DNA from: Bacteroidales bacterium
GTDB lineage: Bacteria > Bacteroidota > Bacteroidia > Bacteroidales > Salinivirgaceae
NCBI GenBank assembly: GCA_012519055.1
Contig: JAAYQU010000016.1
Coordinates: 44,611-108,610, forward strand
Length of the DNA: 64,000 nucleotides
Direction of reading: 5' to 3'
Positions 31,973 to 42,047 of this stretch are shown here, piece after piece. The notes under the pieces were generated by a model. The model was given only the letters and a program-made list of their open reading frames with translations. It was not told where the DNA came from and made no database searches. Both the position numbers and the translations under genes were made by a program. Each line of letters opens with the position of its first letter. The stretch's first letter is position 1.

Positions 31973-34189
31973 GTGAATAAGTTTAAAACCTACCGTCAAT
32001 TAGATAGTCGCGACTGTGGTCCTACATGCTTACGCATGATTGCAAAACACTATGGAAAAAACTATAGTTTGCAAGATTTACGACAAAGATGTTTTATTAC
32101 ACGCGAGGGAGTATCATTATTGGGTATCAGTGAAGCAGCTGAACAGATAGGCTTTCGCTCTACAGGAGTTCAAATAACATGGGAACAACTGCAAAATGAA
32201 ATCACTTATCCGTGTATATTACACTGGAGACAGGATCATTTTGTTGTTCTGTACAAAATAACTAAAAAAAACCAAAAGCAAAAAATTTGGATTGCTGACC
32301 CCGCTCACGGTCTCGTAAAATACACTAAAGAGGAGTTTTTAAAAAACTGGATTAGCAATAAAAACCAAGGTAAAGATAGCGGTATTGCCTTATTATTAGA
32401 GCCGAGTCCTGATTTTTACTTAGCAGCAGACGAAAAACAAGACAAAACAAAATTCAAATTTTTGCTCAAATATTTAAGTCCGCATACAAGTTTTATTACA
32501 CAGGTACTGCTTGCTATGTTAGTGGGTAGTTTACTGCAACTTATTGCCCCCTTCCTCACTCAAGCAGTAGTTGACAAAGGTATTAATACACAGAATATAA
32601 ACTTTGTAACCTTAGTATTAATAGCTCAATTGGTGTTGATAATAAGCCGAACCTCAGTGGATTTTATACGAAACTGGCTATTGTTACATATAAGTACAAG
32701 AATAAATATTTCGCTTATTTCCGATTTCTTAATAAAGTTAATGCGGTTACCTATTGGTTTTTTTGACACAAAAATGATTGGAGATATTATGCAACGCATA
32801 GGCGACCACTCACGAATAGAGAGCTTTCTTACAGGCTCTTCACTAAACATTCTATTTTCAATGATTAATCTTTTGATATTTAGTATAGTACTGGCACTTT
32901 ACGATATTAAAATATTGGGTGTTTTCTTGTTGGGTAGTGCTATATATTTTATTTGGGTTTGGCTTTTTCTAAAAAAGAGACGAGAGTTAGACTTCAAACG
33001 TTTTGCTCAATTATCGAGCAACCAAAGCAATCTATTCCAGTTAATAACTGGCATGCAAGAAATAAAGCTTAATAATTGTGAACGTCAAAAACGTTGGAAG
33101 TGGGAAAATATACAAGCACGCCTTTTTAAAGTTAATATACAGGGGTTAACATTAAGCCAATGGCAACAGGCAGGTGCAGTTTTCTTCAATGAATCGAAAA
33201 ATATTTTAATAACCTTTATGTCTGCAATGGCAGTAATAAATGGCGATATGACTTTGGGTATGATGATGGCAGTGCAGTATATAATTGGTCAGCTTAACGC
33301 TCCTGTAGAACAGATGATAGGTTTTATGCGGGCTGCACAAGATGCTAAAATAAGCATGGAACGGTTGGGCGAAATTCACAACAAAGAGGATGAAGAGCCT
33401 GAAACGATGGTAAAAGTTCATAGTTTGCCATCCAATAAAACAATTTCAATAAATAATCTCTCGTTTCAATATGAGGGACCAAACAGCAATATGGTTTTAG
33501 AAGATTTAACTGTAACTATACCACAGGGCAAAACTACAGCAATAGTGGGTGAAAGCGGAAGTGGCAAAACAACTTTAGTTAAGCTTTTATTGGGTTTTTA
33601 TAAACCTGATAAGGGGGAAATAAAAGTTGGCGGAACTTTGCTAAGTAATTATAGTAGCAGTTTTTGGCGTTCGCAATGCGGAGCAGTAATGCAAGACGGT
33701 TTTATTTTTTCCGACTCCATAGCAGAAAACATAGCTCCAAGCGATGATAATATTGATTACATAAAACTCAGAAATGCAACGAAAGTTGCTAATATTTCGG
33801 ATTTTATAGACAATCTGCCATTAGGTTTTAACACTAAAATAGGTCAAGAGGGTAGTGGAATAAGTCAAGGGCAAAAACAGAGAATTTTAATTGCAAGAGC
33901 AGTGTATAAAAATCCAGAATATTTTTTCTTTGACGAGGCAACAAATGCCTTAGATGCGTATAACGAAAAGGTAATAGTTGAAAATTTAAACGAGTTTTTT
34001 AAAGGAAACGGAACAGATAAAAAAACTGTTGTAATAGTTGCCCATAGACTAAGTACGGTAAAAAATGCAGACCAAATTATTGTACTCGAAAAGGGTAAAA
34101 TTATTGAAAAAGGAACACACGAAGAACTAACAAAACTAAAAGGTAAATATTACGAATTGGTAAAAAACCAGTTGGAACTAGGAAACTAA
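31973..34189 (+). CDS. Peptidase C39-containing ABC exporter for the RiPP
   Basis: A 738-residue PCAT-type exporter starting at a GTG; no in-frame ATG fits. Residues about 1-145 are a C39 protease domain: catalytic Cys 15 in SRDCGPTCLRM, His 89 in DHFVVLYKI and Asp 109 in IADPAHG. It cuts precursors after Gly-Gly, as in the neighbouring peptide. Residues about 160-450 are a six-helix transmembrane domain, and the C-terminal ATPase has Walker A GESGSGKTT near 526, signature GSGISQGQKQRI and Walker B YFFFDEATNALDA. It exports the modified core after removing the leader. The gene ends 3 bases before the HlyD gene. Confidence 0.92.
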   Translation: MNKFKTYRQLDSRDCGPTCLRMIAKHYGKNYSLQDLRQRCFITREGVSLLGISEAAEQIGFRSTGVQITWEQLQNEITYPCILHWRQDHFVVLYKITKKNQKQKIWIADPAHGLVKYTKEEFLKNWISNKNQGKDSGIALLLEPSPDFYLAADEKQDKTKFKFLLKYLSPHTSFITQVLLAMLVGSLLQLIAPFLTQAVVDKGINTQNINFVTLVLIAQLVLIISRTSVDFIRNWLLLHISTRINISLISDFLIKLMRLPIGFFDTKMIGDIMQRIGDHSRIESFLTGSSLNILFSMINLLIFSIVLALYDIKILGVFLLGSAIYFIWVWLFLKKRRELDFKRFAQLSSNQSNLFQLITGMQEIKLNNCERQKRWKWENIQARLFKVNIQGLTLSQWQQAGAVFFNESKNILITFMSAMAVINGDMTLGMMMAVQYIIGQLNAPVEQMIGFMRAAQDAKISMERLGEIHNKEDEEPETMVKVHSLPSNKTISINNLSFQYEGPNSNMVLEDLTVTIPQGKTTAIVGESGSGKTTLVKLLLGFYKPDKGEIKVGGTLLSNYSSSFWRSQCGAVMQDGFIFSDSIAENIAPSDDNIDYIKLRNATKVANISDFIDNLPLGFNTKIGQEGSGISQGQKQRILIARAVYKNPEYFFFDEATNALDAYNEKVIVENLNEFFKGNGTDKKTVVIVAHRLSTVKNADQIIVLEKGKIIEKGTHEELTKLKGKYYELVKNQLELGN

Positions 34190-34192
34190 CAA

Positions 34193-35524
34193 TTGCAGTT
34201 AACAGTGGAAGCAAACACAGAGACAGAACGACAACAAGAAGACTCTATAAATATTCGTAGCAACGAAATAGACGATATTTTGGGGCGTAAACCTGCTTGG
34301 ATTTTACGACGCGGTGTTGTTGTATTAACATTTATTGTTATTAGCTTACTTATTGCCAGTTGGTTATTCAAATATCCTGACATTGTTACTGCAACTGTAG
34401 TTATAACAATCTCTAATCCTCCTGAACAGATTATTGCCAAAACAAGCGGAAAAATTCAAACTTTACTTGTTACTGATAATCAGTTTGTAAAAAAAGGAGA
34501 TTATTTGGCAATAATAGAGAACCCTGCTCAAATAGAAGAGGTAATAAAATTAAGGGAAATTATCGCACAATACGATACACTTGTTGACATTAATCTTATT
34601 GATAGCATAGAAATAACCAATATCGCCAACTTGGGTATGCTACAAAGTAATTACCAAGCATTTTTACAAGCAATTATTGATTTGAAACAGTATAACGAAC
34701 TGTCGTTTAACAAGAAAATAATAGAGAAATTAAAAAATCAAGTTGTTCTAATCAAGGCTTACAATAAAAAGCTAAAAAGTCAAGAAAATTTGCAAAAAGA
34801 GATATTAAATATAGCAAATAAACAGTACAAAAGAGACTCTTTTTTGTTAGGTGGTGGGGCGGTGTCAGAGTCTGAATACGAGAATAGCAAAAAAATGATG
34901 TTGAGTAGTAAGTCTTCATACGAAGGAGCTTCAATAACATATATTAATTCACAGATACAGTTAAATCAGATAGAGCAACAAATATTAGAACTTAGTCTTA
35001 CTTATGATCAAGAGGTTAAGCAATATAAAGACAATATCAATACTACTTATCGGCTGTTGCAAGCCTCTTTCAACGAGTGGGAATCGTTGTATGTGTTAAA
35101 AAGTAATTATACAGGCAGAGTTTCGTTAGGAAACTACTGGAGTACTGCCCAAAGTGTAAATGTTGGCGATGTTGTTATGAGCATAATAAGTGATGATATA
35201 ACCCCACCATTTGGAAAAGTTGTTTTGCCTATGCAAAATTCAGGTAAGGTTAAAGTGGGACAAAAAGTGAACATTAAACTATTAAACTATCCCTATACCG
35301 AATATGGTGTATTAAAGGCAACTATAAAAAATATATCTCTTGCTCCAGAACAAGGAAACTACTACATAGAATTAAATTTAGATAATGGATTAACAACCTC
35401 TTACAATAAAAAATTAGACTTCTTGCAAGAGATGAGCGGTATCGCCGAAATAATAACAGAAGATATGCGCTTGTTAACACGTATCTTTGCTCCGATTAAA
35501 ACAATAATTAAAGAAAACACGTAG
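34193..35524 (+). CDS. HlyD-type membrane fusion protein of the exporter
   Basis: A 443-residue adaptor. It has no ATG start: the frame opens with TTG at 34193 or GTG at 34205, just after the exporter stop. A single membrane helix (about residues 40-62) follows a short cytoplasmic part, then a biotinyl-lipoyl-like beta domain (IIAKTSGKIQTLLVTDNQFV, KKGDYLAIIENP), a long helical hairpin (about 120-290) and a beta-barrel end with VGQKVNIKLLNYPYTEYGVL. Such proteins join a C39 ABC exporter to an outer membrane pore; in Bacteroidetes this is typical of bacteriocin/RiPP exporters. It is the last gene of the unit, before a palindrome. Confidence 0.88.
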   Translation: MQLTVEANTETERQQEDSINIRSNEIDDILGRKPAWILRRGVVVLTFIVISLLIASWLFKYPDIVTATVVITISNPPEQIIAKTSGKIQTLLVTDNQFVKKGDYLAIIENPAQIEEVIKLREIIAQYDTLVDINLIDSIEITNIANLGMLQSNYQAFLQAIIDLKQYNELSFNKKIIEKLKNQVVLIKAYNKKLKSQENLQKEILNIANKQYKRDSFLLGGGAVSESEYENSKKMMLSSKSSYEGASITYINSQIQLNQIEQQILELSLTYDQEVKQYKDNINTTYRLLQASFNEWESLYVLKSNYTGRVSLGNYWSTAQSVNVGDVVMSIISDDITPPFGKVVLPMQNSGKVKVGQKVNIKLLNYPYTEYGVLKATIKNISLAPEQGNYYIELNLDNGLTTSYNKKLDFLQEMSGIAEIITEDMRLLTRIFAPIKTIIKENT

Positions 35525-35569
35525 TTAGAGTTGGTTTTAGCCAACAATTACAATTTGATGTTGCAAAAG

Positions 35570-35590
35570 TTAACTTTAAATTAAAGTTAA
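35570..35590 (+). terminator. AT-rich palindrome after the exporter unit
   Basis: ttaactttaa and ttaaagttaa are exact reverse complements around a single base. It lies between the HlyD gene and the repeat protein gene. It may end the RiPP transcript or bind a regulator; no T tract follows, so it is weak as a terminator. Confidence 0.35.
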
Positions 35591-35692
35591 ACATTTGCAC
35601 ATTTAAAAACGAATATTTATATTTATCGAAGTAATAAAAGCTTTAAAAACACTCATATAGCTAATCTTTCAACACATTAAAACTCACGACTT

Positions 35693-37441
35693 ATGAACTT
35701 CTGTATTACAAAAAAAAATATTGCGTTTGTTGCTTTGTTCTCTCTATATTTTAGCACAACACTATTTTCGCAAGAACAGTTAAAGCACACTCCTAAAATG
35801 TATAAATCTTCTGATGGTAAATTATACATGAACAAAAGTCAGCCAATGTACCTGTGGATTTCCACCTCACCAGGCAACGAATCAGAAAAAATACGACTTG
35901 AAAGCGAAAAACATAAAAAATATAGTAATCCATTTTATTTCGATACAGAAGGATACAATTCAATAAGAACTCCTTGGTGTGTTGACACTACAACCAAACA
36001 GGTGATCTATCCATTAGAAGATATTATTTTTGAAGTTTATGCCGATAGTCGTCCCCCTGTATCCAAAATCACTTACGATAAATCAAAGGTATATTACAGA
36101 GATAAAAAGGCGTATGTTGCAGGTGAAGTCGTAATTAAAATATCTGCAAATGATGAGTTGTCGGGAGTAGAGAGAACATTGATAAGTATTAATAAAGAGC
36201 CTTTTAAAGACTTCACAGGCGAAATTAATTTAAAAGAGGAGAAAGAATATTTTATTCAATACTACTCAGTGGACAATGTTGGAAATATAGAAGAAATTAA
36301 AACACAGACAGTTGTGATAGATTTATCAAAACCTAAAACCTATATTGATGTCAAAAAAGATAAATACGAAAATATAGTTTCAGGCAAGACACATATTGAA
36401 ATACTGGCCGAAGAGTCAGGCTCTGGCATTGAAAAAATATTTTACTCTATTGATAATGAACCAGAGAAAATATACAGCAAGCCCATACCAACAAGTTTAC
36501 TCTCAGAAGGAGAACACACGATTAAATTCAGAGGGATTGATAGGGTTGGTAATCAGGAAGATAACAATACCTATGAGTTTTATGTTGATAAAACACCTCC
36601 ACTTATTGTAGAAGAGATAATTGGCAACAAATTTATATCAAATAACATTGAATATAGCTCTGGAAGAAGCAAATATAAAATCAACGCAATGGACAACAAA
36701 GCTGGGATTAAAGAGATTTATTACTCCATAAACAACGGCGAAAAAAAGCTTTACACCGAGCCATTTTATCTTGAAGAGGGCAAAGGCAAAATAACTATAC
36801 GCGCATTTGCCATTGACAATGTCAACAATGAATCTACAAGCGGACAGACAAGTCAAGCAAACTCCAAAATGTATGTTGACCTTGCTGGTCCTTCTCTAAT
36901 TCATAAATTTGACGGTCCGTTCTTTTCAAATCGAGATACAGTATTTATTAGTGATAAAACAAAAATAACACTACAAGGCACAGATAAAGAGTCAGGTATG
37001 GATTATATAGAGTACAGTATCAACAACGAAACTATGAACAGATATACCGAACCATTTTCTATTGAAGATAACGGTTTAACCAACATACATTTCATTGGGT
37101 ACGACAAGGTTGGCAATTCTAACAATTCAAACTTCTCTTTTTATGTTGACTCAATAGCTCCTGAAATCTTTGTACGATATAGCGTAAATCCAATTGGAAA
37201 CAAAACAATCCTAGATAAAAAAATGGAAGTGTACCCAAACCATGTAATTGTTTTTCTGTCAGCCACAGACGATAAATCTGGACTAATGAATATCAAGTAT
37301 AAAATTAATAATAGTGCACAAAAAATATACAGTGAACCAATAAGTAATTTATCGCCGGGAAGGGACTATAAAATAGAAGTTCTAGCTACAGATAAGCTTG
37401 GAAATATGAGTAATAAAGAAATAGAGTTTTCTGTTAATTAA
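35693..37441 (+). CDS. Secreted protein with five OmpL47-like repeats
   Basis: A 582-residue protein with a signal peptide (about 1-27, STTLFSQ). After an N-terminal domain of about 90 residues come five repeats of about 90 residues, starting near 121, 212, 302, 399 and 489. Each has a phrase like DxxSGIxxIxYSINNGxxxxYxEP and ends with a conserved IxFxxxDxVGN and a short VDxxxP linker. This is the OmpL47-type beta-barrel/Ig-like repeat found in surface-exposed proteins. The repeats are divergent, so the array is old. The next gene starts 28 bases on, so the two are likely one transcript. The partner or ligand is unknown. Confidence 0.8.
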   Translation: MNFCITKKNIAFVALFSLYFSTTLFSQEQLKHTPKMYKSSDGKLYMNKSQPMYLWISTSPGNESEKIRLESEKHKKYSNPFYFDTEGYNSIRTPWCVDTTTKQVIYPLEDIIFEVYADSRPPVSKITYDKSKVYYRDKKAYVAGEVVIKISANDELSGVERTLISINKEPFKDFTGEINLKEEKEYFIQYYSVDNVGNIEEIKTQTVVIDLSKPKTYIDVKKDKYENIVSGKTHIEILAEESGSGIEKIFYSIDNEPEKIYSKPIPTSLLSEGEHTIKFRGIDRVGNQEDNNTYEFYVDKTPPLIVEEIIGNKFISNNIEYSSGRSKYKINAMDNKAGIKEIYYSINNGEKKLYTEPFYLEEGKGKITIRAFAIDNVNNESTSGQTSQANSKMYVDLAGPSLIHKFDGPFFSNRDTVFISDKTKITLQGTDKESGMDYIEYSINNETMNRYTEPFSIEDNGLTNIHFIGYDKVGNSNNSNFSFYVDSIAPEIFVRYSVNPIGNKTILDKKMEVYPNHVIVFLSATDDKSGLMNIKYKINNSAQKIYSEPISNLSPGRDYKIEVLATDKLGNMSNKEIEFSVN

Positions 37442-37468
37442 TTTCAATCACGGCAAACAGGTAATACA

Positions 37469-39265
37469 ATGAGAAGACTTTCCTTTATAATATTGCTGAT
37501 AATTCTATCGAAACCATTAACAACATTTTCACAGTCATTAAATGAACTTAAACAAAGCTATCAACAGGCTTTAGATGGTGGCGACAGGAACAACGCCATT
37601 TTTTATTTAAACAAAATAGCGTTCAACCAGTGGGATAACGGAAATATTTCAGAAGCCATAACATCATTTCAAGAACTATATAAACTTGCCGAATCGAACG
37701 GTAATCGCAATGCTATGAGGAATAGTTGTAGCAACTTAGGAATGATTTACTCCGATAAAAGCGAATATGCAAAAGCTGAAGAGTATATTCAAAAGGGATT
37801 ACAAATAAATCGACAAATGGGAGATAAAGCCGGACAAGCAGCTGCATTAACAAACCTTGCAACGGCACAACAAAATCAAAATAAAAACAACGAAGCATTA
37901 AAATCAGCAGAAAGCGCACTTTCCCTGGCAATGGAGCTTAACAACATTTCGCTAATAAGAACATGTTATGGTCTATTATCAGAAATTCACAAAAAGTTAG
38001 GAAATAACGAAAAGACTTTAGAATATTTTAATCTTTATGCCTCTTTTGACCAAAAAATCAAACGTGAAGAGATGACACAAGTTCAACTCGAATCACAAAA
38101 AAAAGTTAGTGAGGCTGTATCTCAAAAACTATTAACAGAACAAGAGTTACAAGAAAAACATGAAATATTAAAACAAACACAAACTTCATTAGAAGAGGCT
38201 GAACAGCTAACAAGAGAACAAAAATATGAGTTAGAAATAGAAAGACTTAAACTAAAAGATGTCGAAGACAAAGCTAAAGCGGAAATCAAGCGACAAGAGA
38301 TGATCCGAAATTTCATGCTTATAGTTATCGTTATAGTTGTAATGTTTTCGGGACTACTATTTTTCCAAATAGCTAAAACTAAAAAAGCCAACAAACTGTT
38401 AGAACAAAAAAACGTAGAAATACAAGAACAAAAGGACGAAATTGAGAAACAGTCTGAAAAAATTAAAGCCAGCATTCAATATGCCCAAAGAATTCAAGCA
38501 GCTGTATTGCCACCACAAGAATATATTACAAAGCTTTTACCCGACCACTTCGTGTTTTTTCAACCACGCGATATAGTTAGTGGTGACTTCTATTGGATTT
38601 CAGAAAAAGGCAAAAAAACAATTGTCGCAGTCGCTGATTGCACAGGACACGGTGTGCCGGGTGCTTTCATGAGCATGCTCGGAACAGCATTCCTAAATGA
38701 AATTATTAATAAAATTGTCGAAAACAATCATATATCTGAACTGCATCCAGGAAACATTCTTACCGAATTACGCAATTATATCATGGACTCACTACATCAG
38801 AGAGGTGATACAAGCGAAGCCAGAGATGGAATGGACATTGCACTTATTGTTATTGATTACAAAGAACAGAAAATAGAATACGCAGGAGCCAACAATCCTC
38901 TTTACGTTGTCAGCAACGGCGAGTTAACCGTTTATGAGCCTGACAACATGACTGTTAGTTATCAAAAAGAGATGTGTAAACAATTTAAAACAACAACTTT
39001 CAATTTTTTACCAGATGACACCCTATACCTGTGTACTGACGGATACGTTGATCAATTTGGTGGGTCACACGGCAGAAAGTTTATGGTTAAAAGATTTAAA
39101 CAAATGCTTTTAGAAATAAACAAAATGTCAATGAGAAAACAACACGAAGTTTTTAGTAAAACTATTGTAGCTTGGAAAGGTGAACGCTTTCAAGTTGACG
39201 ATATGTTAATAATGGGAATTAAACTAACTGCAGCCCAACCACAACATGAAAGTAAAGGAAGATAG
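37469..39265 (+). CDS. TPR-transmembrane-SpoIIE/PP2C-type serine phosphatase
   Basis: A 598-residue protein. Order: signal peptide (about 1-22), tetratricopeptide repeats (about 25-195, with EYIQKGLQINRQMGDKAGQA and similar), a coiled coil (about 200-270), a membrane helix (about 277-298, LIVIVIVVMFSGLLFFQIA), a second coiled coil (about 305-345), then a PP2C-type phosphatase of the SpoIIE/RsbU class (FFQPRDIVSGDFYWIS, VADCTGHGVPGAFMSMLG, and DGMDIALIVIDY, GYVDQFGG). The TPRs face the periplasm and the phosphatase the cytoplasm. Such enzymes dephosphorylate anti-sigma-factor antagonists or SiaC-like proteins. It follows the OmpL47-like gene and may sense its state. Confidence 0.9.
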   Translation: MRRLSFIILLIILSKPLTTFSQSLNELKQSYQQALDGGDRNNAIFYLNKIAFNQWDNGNISEAITSFQELYKLAESNGNRNAMRNSCSNLGMIYSDKSEYAKAEEYIQKGLQINRQMGDKAGQAAALTNLATAQQNQNKNNEALKSAESALSLAMELNNISLIRTCYGLLSEIHKKLGNNEKTLEYFNLYASFDQKIKREEMTQVQLESQKKVSEAVSQKLLTEQELQEKHEILKQTQTSLEEAEQLTREQKYELEIERLKLKDVEDKAKAEIKRQEMIRNFMLIVIVIVVMFSGLLFFQIAKTKKANKLLEQKNVEIQEQKDEIEKQSEKIKASIQYAQRIQAAVLPPQEYITKLLPDHFVFFQPRDIVSGDFYWISEKGKKTIVAVADCTGHGVPGAFMSMLGTAFLNEIINKIVENNHISELHPGNILTELRNYIMDSLHQRGDTSEARDGMDIALIVIDYKEQKIEYAGANNPLYVVSNGELTVYEPDNMTVSYQKEMCKQFKTTTFNFLPDDTLYLCTDGYVDQFGGSHGRKFMVKRFKQMLLEINKMSMRKQHEVFSKTIVAWKGERFQVDDMLIMGIKLTAAQPQHESKGR

Positions 39266-39352
39266 TTGAAGATACAAATGCCAAATTACTTATATCACGT
39301 AATGATAATATTATATGATTATAACACAAGCAAATAGTTAAACAGTTTATCA

Positions 39353-39910
39353 ATGATATTTAAAATTCTTACAATCATTATTATTGTCCTGTTATTTATA
39401 ATGATAACAATAGTGGTATATTTTGCCAAAAATGGCATTTTTAAACGAATTAAACCCACTATAAAGAACACAGGAGGATTTGCTATAACCAAACAAACCT
39501 TTACAGGCAGTCAGGAAGATATTGTAACAGAGTTTGAAAAACAGATAGAGATTCTAAAATCATTCGATATTGGTTATGCACACCCGATATGCTCATACGA
39601 AGATATTCCGGGTAAAGACAATGTCCTCACAAATGCAGAAATTGGCTTTGTGTTATATAAGGGTACAGAAGAAAATTTAATTGAGCTTGGGAAACATATA
39701 CCTCTCGGAACATTTGAAAAAAAAGAGCGCATTGTAGTCTATTTCCCTTTTAAAGGAGGGTTATCAATCCAACTTGGAATCGCAAAAACCTATCCTGCGT
39801 TAAAAAAATATGCAAAAAAACATAATATCAAGACAGGGAAAATCACCGAACTATACAATAGCATAAATAAACGCATAGAATATATGGTTGATTTTCAAAA
39901 ACTTAAATAA
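39353..39910 (+). CDS. Membrane-anchored GyrI-like domain protein
   Basis: A 185-residue protein with one N-terminal membrane helix (about 3-25) and a soluble domain of about 150 residues. The domain has the pattern of the GyrI-like/SOUL-type small-molecule-binding fold: GGFAITKQTFTGSQEDI, the ICSYEDIPGKDNVLTNAEIG region and ERIVVYFPFKGGLSIQLGIA, followed by a helix. A membrane helix plus GyrI-like domain recalls TEX264-type proteins. A ligand is not known. It stands 46 bases before the polyphosphate kinase gene on the same strand, so it may belong to that unit. Confidence 0.7.
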   Translation: MIFKILTIIIIVLLFIMITIVVYFAKNGIFKRIKPTIKNTGGFAITKQTFTGSQEDIVTEFEKQIEILKSFDIGYAHPICSYEDIPGKDNVLTNAEIGFVLYKGTEENLIELGKHIPLGTFEKKERIVVYFPFKGGLSIQLGIAKTYPALKKYAKKHNIKTGKITELYNSINKRIEYMVDFQKLK

Positions 39911-39956
39911 ATCATAATACAATTATAATTATCATACACATATTAATTTAAAAGCT

Positions 39957-42026
39957 ATGCAATTACCAACCAACGAAAATATTTTGAACCGTGAGATCAG
40001 TTGGCTGTCGTTCAACGAAAGAGTATTGAACGAAGCCGCAGATAAACGAGTTCCTATGCTTGAAAGAGTAAGGTTTTTAGGTATTTTTTCAAACAATTTA
40101 GACGAGTTTTTTCGCGTAAGAGTAGCCAGCATGCGCAGATTGGTAGCACTAGGCAAGTCTCCCCGAGATTTTCCCGAACAAGACCCTGCAAGAATCTTGG
40201 AAAGTATCCAAAAAAAGGTCTTAAAGTTACAGAAAAAATTTTCCGATATCTACAATAAAATTCTCGAAGAACTAAAACATGAAGGCGTTCACGTAATTGG
40301 AGTAAAAGACATTACACCACAAGAGGGAGAATATATTCATAAATACTTTACCGATGTGGTTAGCGCGTATATTGTCCCACTAATATTGTCGCCAAAATTA
40401 CCATTCCCATATTTACGCGAAAAAACTATTTACCTCGCTATTAAATTGGTTTCAAAAAAATCAAAACTGAAAGTAAAATATGCCATTATTGAAATACCAG
40501 TAAATCCTCGTATATCGAGGTTTGTTGTATTGCCAAACTTTGACGACTCTGATAATGTTCGCATACTAATTCTCGATGATTTAATTAGGTATTGTCTTGA
40601 TGACATATTTTTCATGTTCGATTACGACTCTATTAAAGCCTATACCATAAAAATAACACGAGATGCAGAGCTAGACTTTGATGAAGATATATCAAAATCG
40701 CTGATGGAAAAGATGTCTCAAGGATTACTAAAAAGGCTGTCCGGTCGTCCCGTAAGATTTGTTTATGATCGCGAGATGGATAAAGATATGTTGGATTTCA
40801 TATCATTAAAAATGGGCTTAACCAACCGCGACCCAATGATACCCGGTGGTAGATACCACAACTTCAAGGATTACATGAAGTTTCCATCGGTAAAACCATC
40901 GCTTGATAATGTGAATCCTCCCGTTTTGCTTCATCGCGATATCGACCCACACAGTAGCATTATAGATGTCGTTAAGAAAAAAGATATTATGCTACACTAT
41001 CCATATCAATCGTTTAAACATTATATTGATCTTTTACGTGAGGCAGCTATCGATCCCGATGTTAAATCTATAAAAACTACTGTATATAGAGTAGCAGCAC
41101 ACTCTAAAGTTATAAATGCTTTAATTAATGCCGCAAAAAACGGGAAAGATGTAACCGTTGTTATTGAGCTTTTAGCGAGATTCGACGAGGAGGCTAATAT
41201 AGAATGGTCAACCATTCTACAAGAAGCTGGGGTAAAAGTATTACACGGTATTCCTGGATTGAAAATCCATGCAAAAATGACACTAATTAAACGAGTTGTG
41301 AATAAAAAAGAGCAATTTTTCTCATATCTCGGCACAGGTAATTTTAACGAAGATACAGCCTCGACATATTGCGATGACGGGTTATTAACAGCAGACCAAG
41401 AAATTGGAAATGAAGTAGCTAAAGTGTTTGACTTTTTGGAACACAACTATAAACGCTACAACTACAGCCACTTAGTAGTCTCTCCCTATGGAATGAGAAA
41501 ACATTTTTTAAAGTTAATTTCAAATGAGATTAAAAATAAGAAAGCTGGCAAAAAAGCATATATACACCTAAAAATGAACAGTTTGATCGACGAGACTTTA
41601 ATAAAACAGCTATATGCAGCGGCCAAAGCTGGCGTAAGCATCAAATTAATTGTTCGCGGAATATGTACTGTACAAACTGATTTAAAAGAGAACAATGGAA
41701 ACATAAAAGCTATAAGCATCGTTGACAAGTACCTTGAACACAGCCGTTTCTTTATTTTCGCAAACGGAGGCGACGAACTTTACTATATTTCAAGTGCCGA
41801 CTGGATGATAAGAAATCTTGACCACAGAATAGAAGTTGCCTGCCCTGTGTATTCTAAAGAAGTTCAAAGCGAATTAAGAAATATTTTTGATATACAGTGG
41901 AACGATAATGTTAAAGCAAGAATATTAGACAGCGAAATGTCAAACAAATACAAACCTCAAAAAGGAGAAAAAGTTGTCAGAGCACAAATAGAAATATACG
42001 AATATTTAAAATCACTAGAATCATAA
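39957..42026 (+). CDS. ppk1: Polyphosphate kinase
   Basis: A 689-residue enzyme that makes polyphosphate from ATP. It starts REISWLSFNERVLNEA, the Ppk1 opening, and contains the middle-domain motif YPYQSFKHYIDLLREAA, then the two phospholipase D-like His motifs: IPGLKIHAKMTLIKR (the likely phosphorylated His) and YLEHSRFFIFANGG. FLGTGNFNEDTA-like and GLLTADQEIGNEVAKVF phrases also fit. Length is that of Ppk1 (about 690). It is followed 22 bases on by exopolyphosphatase, the standard pair. The gene may share a unit with the upstream GyrI-like protein. Confidence 0.96.
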   Translation: MQLPTNENILNREISWLSFNERVLNEAADKRVPMLERVRFLGIFSNNLDEFFRVRVASMRRLVALGKSPRDFPEQDPARILESIQKKVLKLQKKFSDIYNKILEELKHEGVHVIGVKDITPQEGEYIHKYFTDVVSAYIVPLILSPKLPFPYLREKTIYLAIKLVSKKSKLKVKYAIIEIPVNPRISRFVVLPNFDDSDNVRILILDDLIRYCLDDIFFMFDYDSIKAYTIKITRDAELDFDEDISKSLMEKMSQGLLKRLSGRPVRFVYDREMDKDMLDFISLKMGLTNRDPMIPGGRYHNFKDYMKFPSVKPSLDNVNPPVLLHRDIDPHSSIIDVVKKKDIMLHYPYQSFKHYIDLLREAAIDPDVKSIKTTVYRVAAHSKVINALINAAKNGKDVTVVIELLARFDEEANIEWSTILQEAGVKVLHGIPGLKIHAKMTLIKRVVNKKEQFFSYLGTGNFNEDTASTYCDDGLLTADQEIGNEVAKVFDFLEHNYKRYNYSHLVVSPYGMRKHFLKLISNEIKNKKAGKKAYIHLKMNSLIDETLIKQLYAAAKAGVSIKLIVRGICTVQTDLKENNGNIKAISIVDKYLEHSRFFIFANGGDELYYISSADWMIRNLDHRIEVACPVYSKEVQSELRNIFDIQWNDNVKARILDSEMSNKYKPQKGEKVVRAQIEIYEYLKSLES

Positions 42027-42047
42027 CACAAATCAAATCAGCAATTT

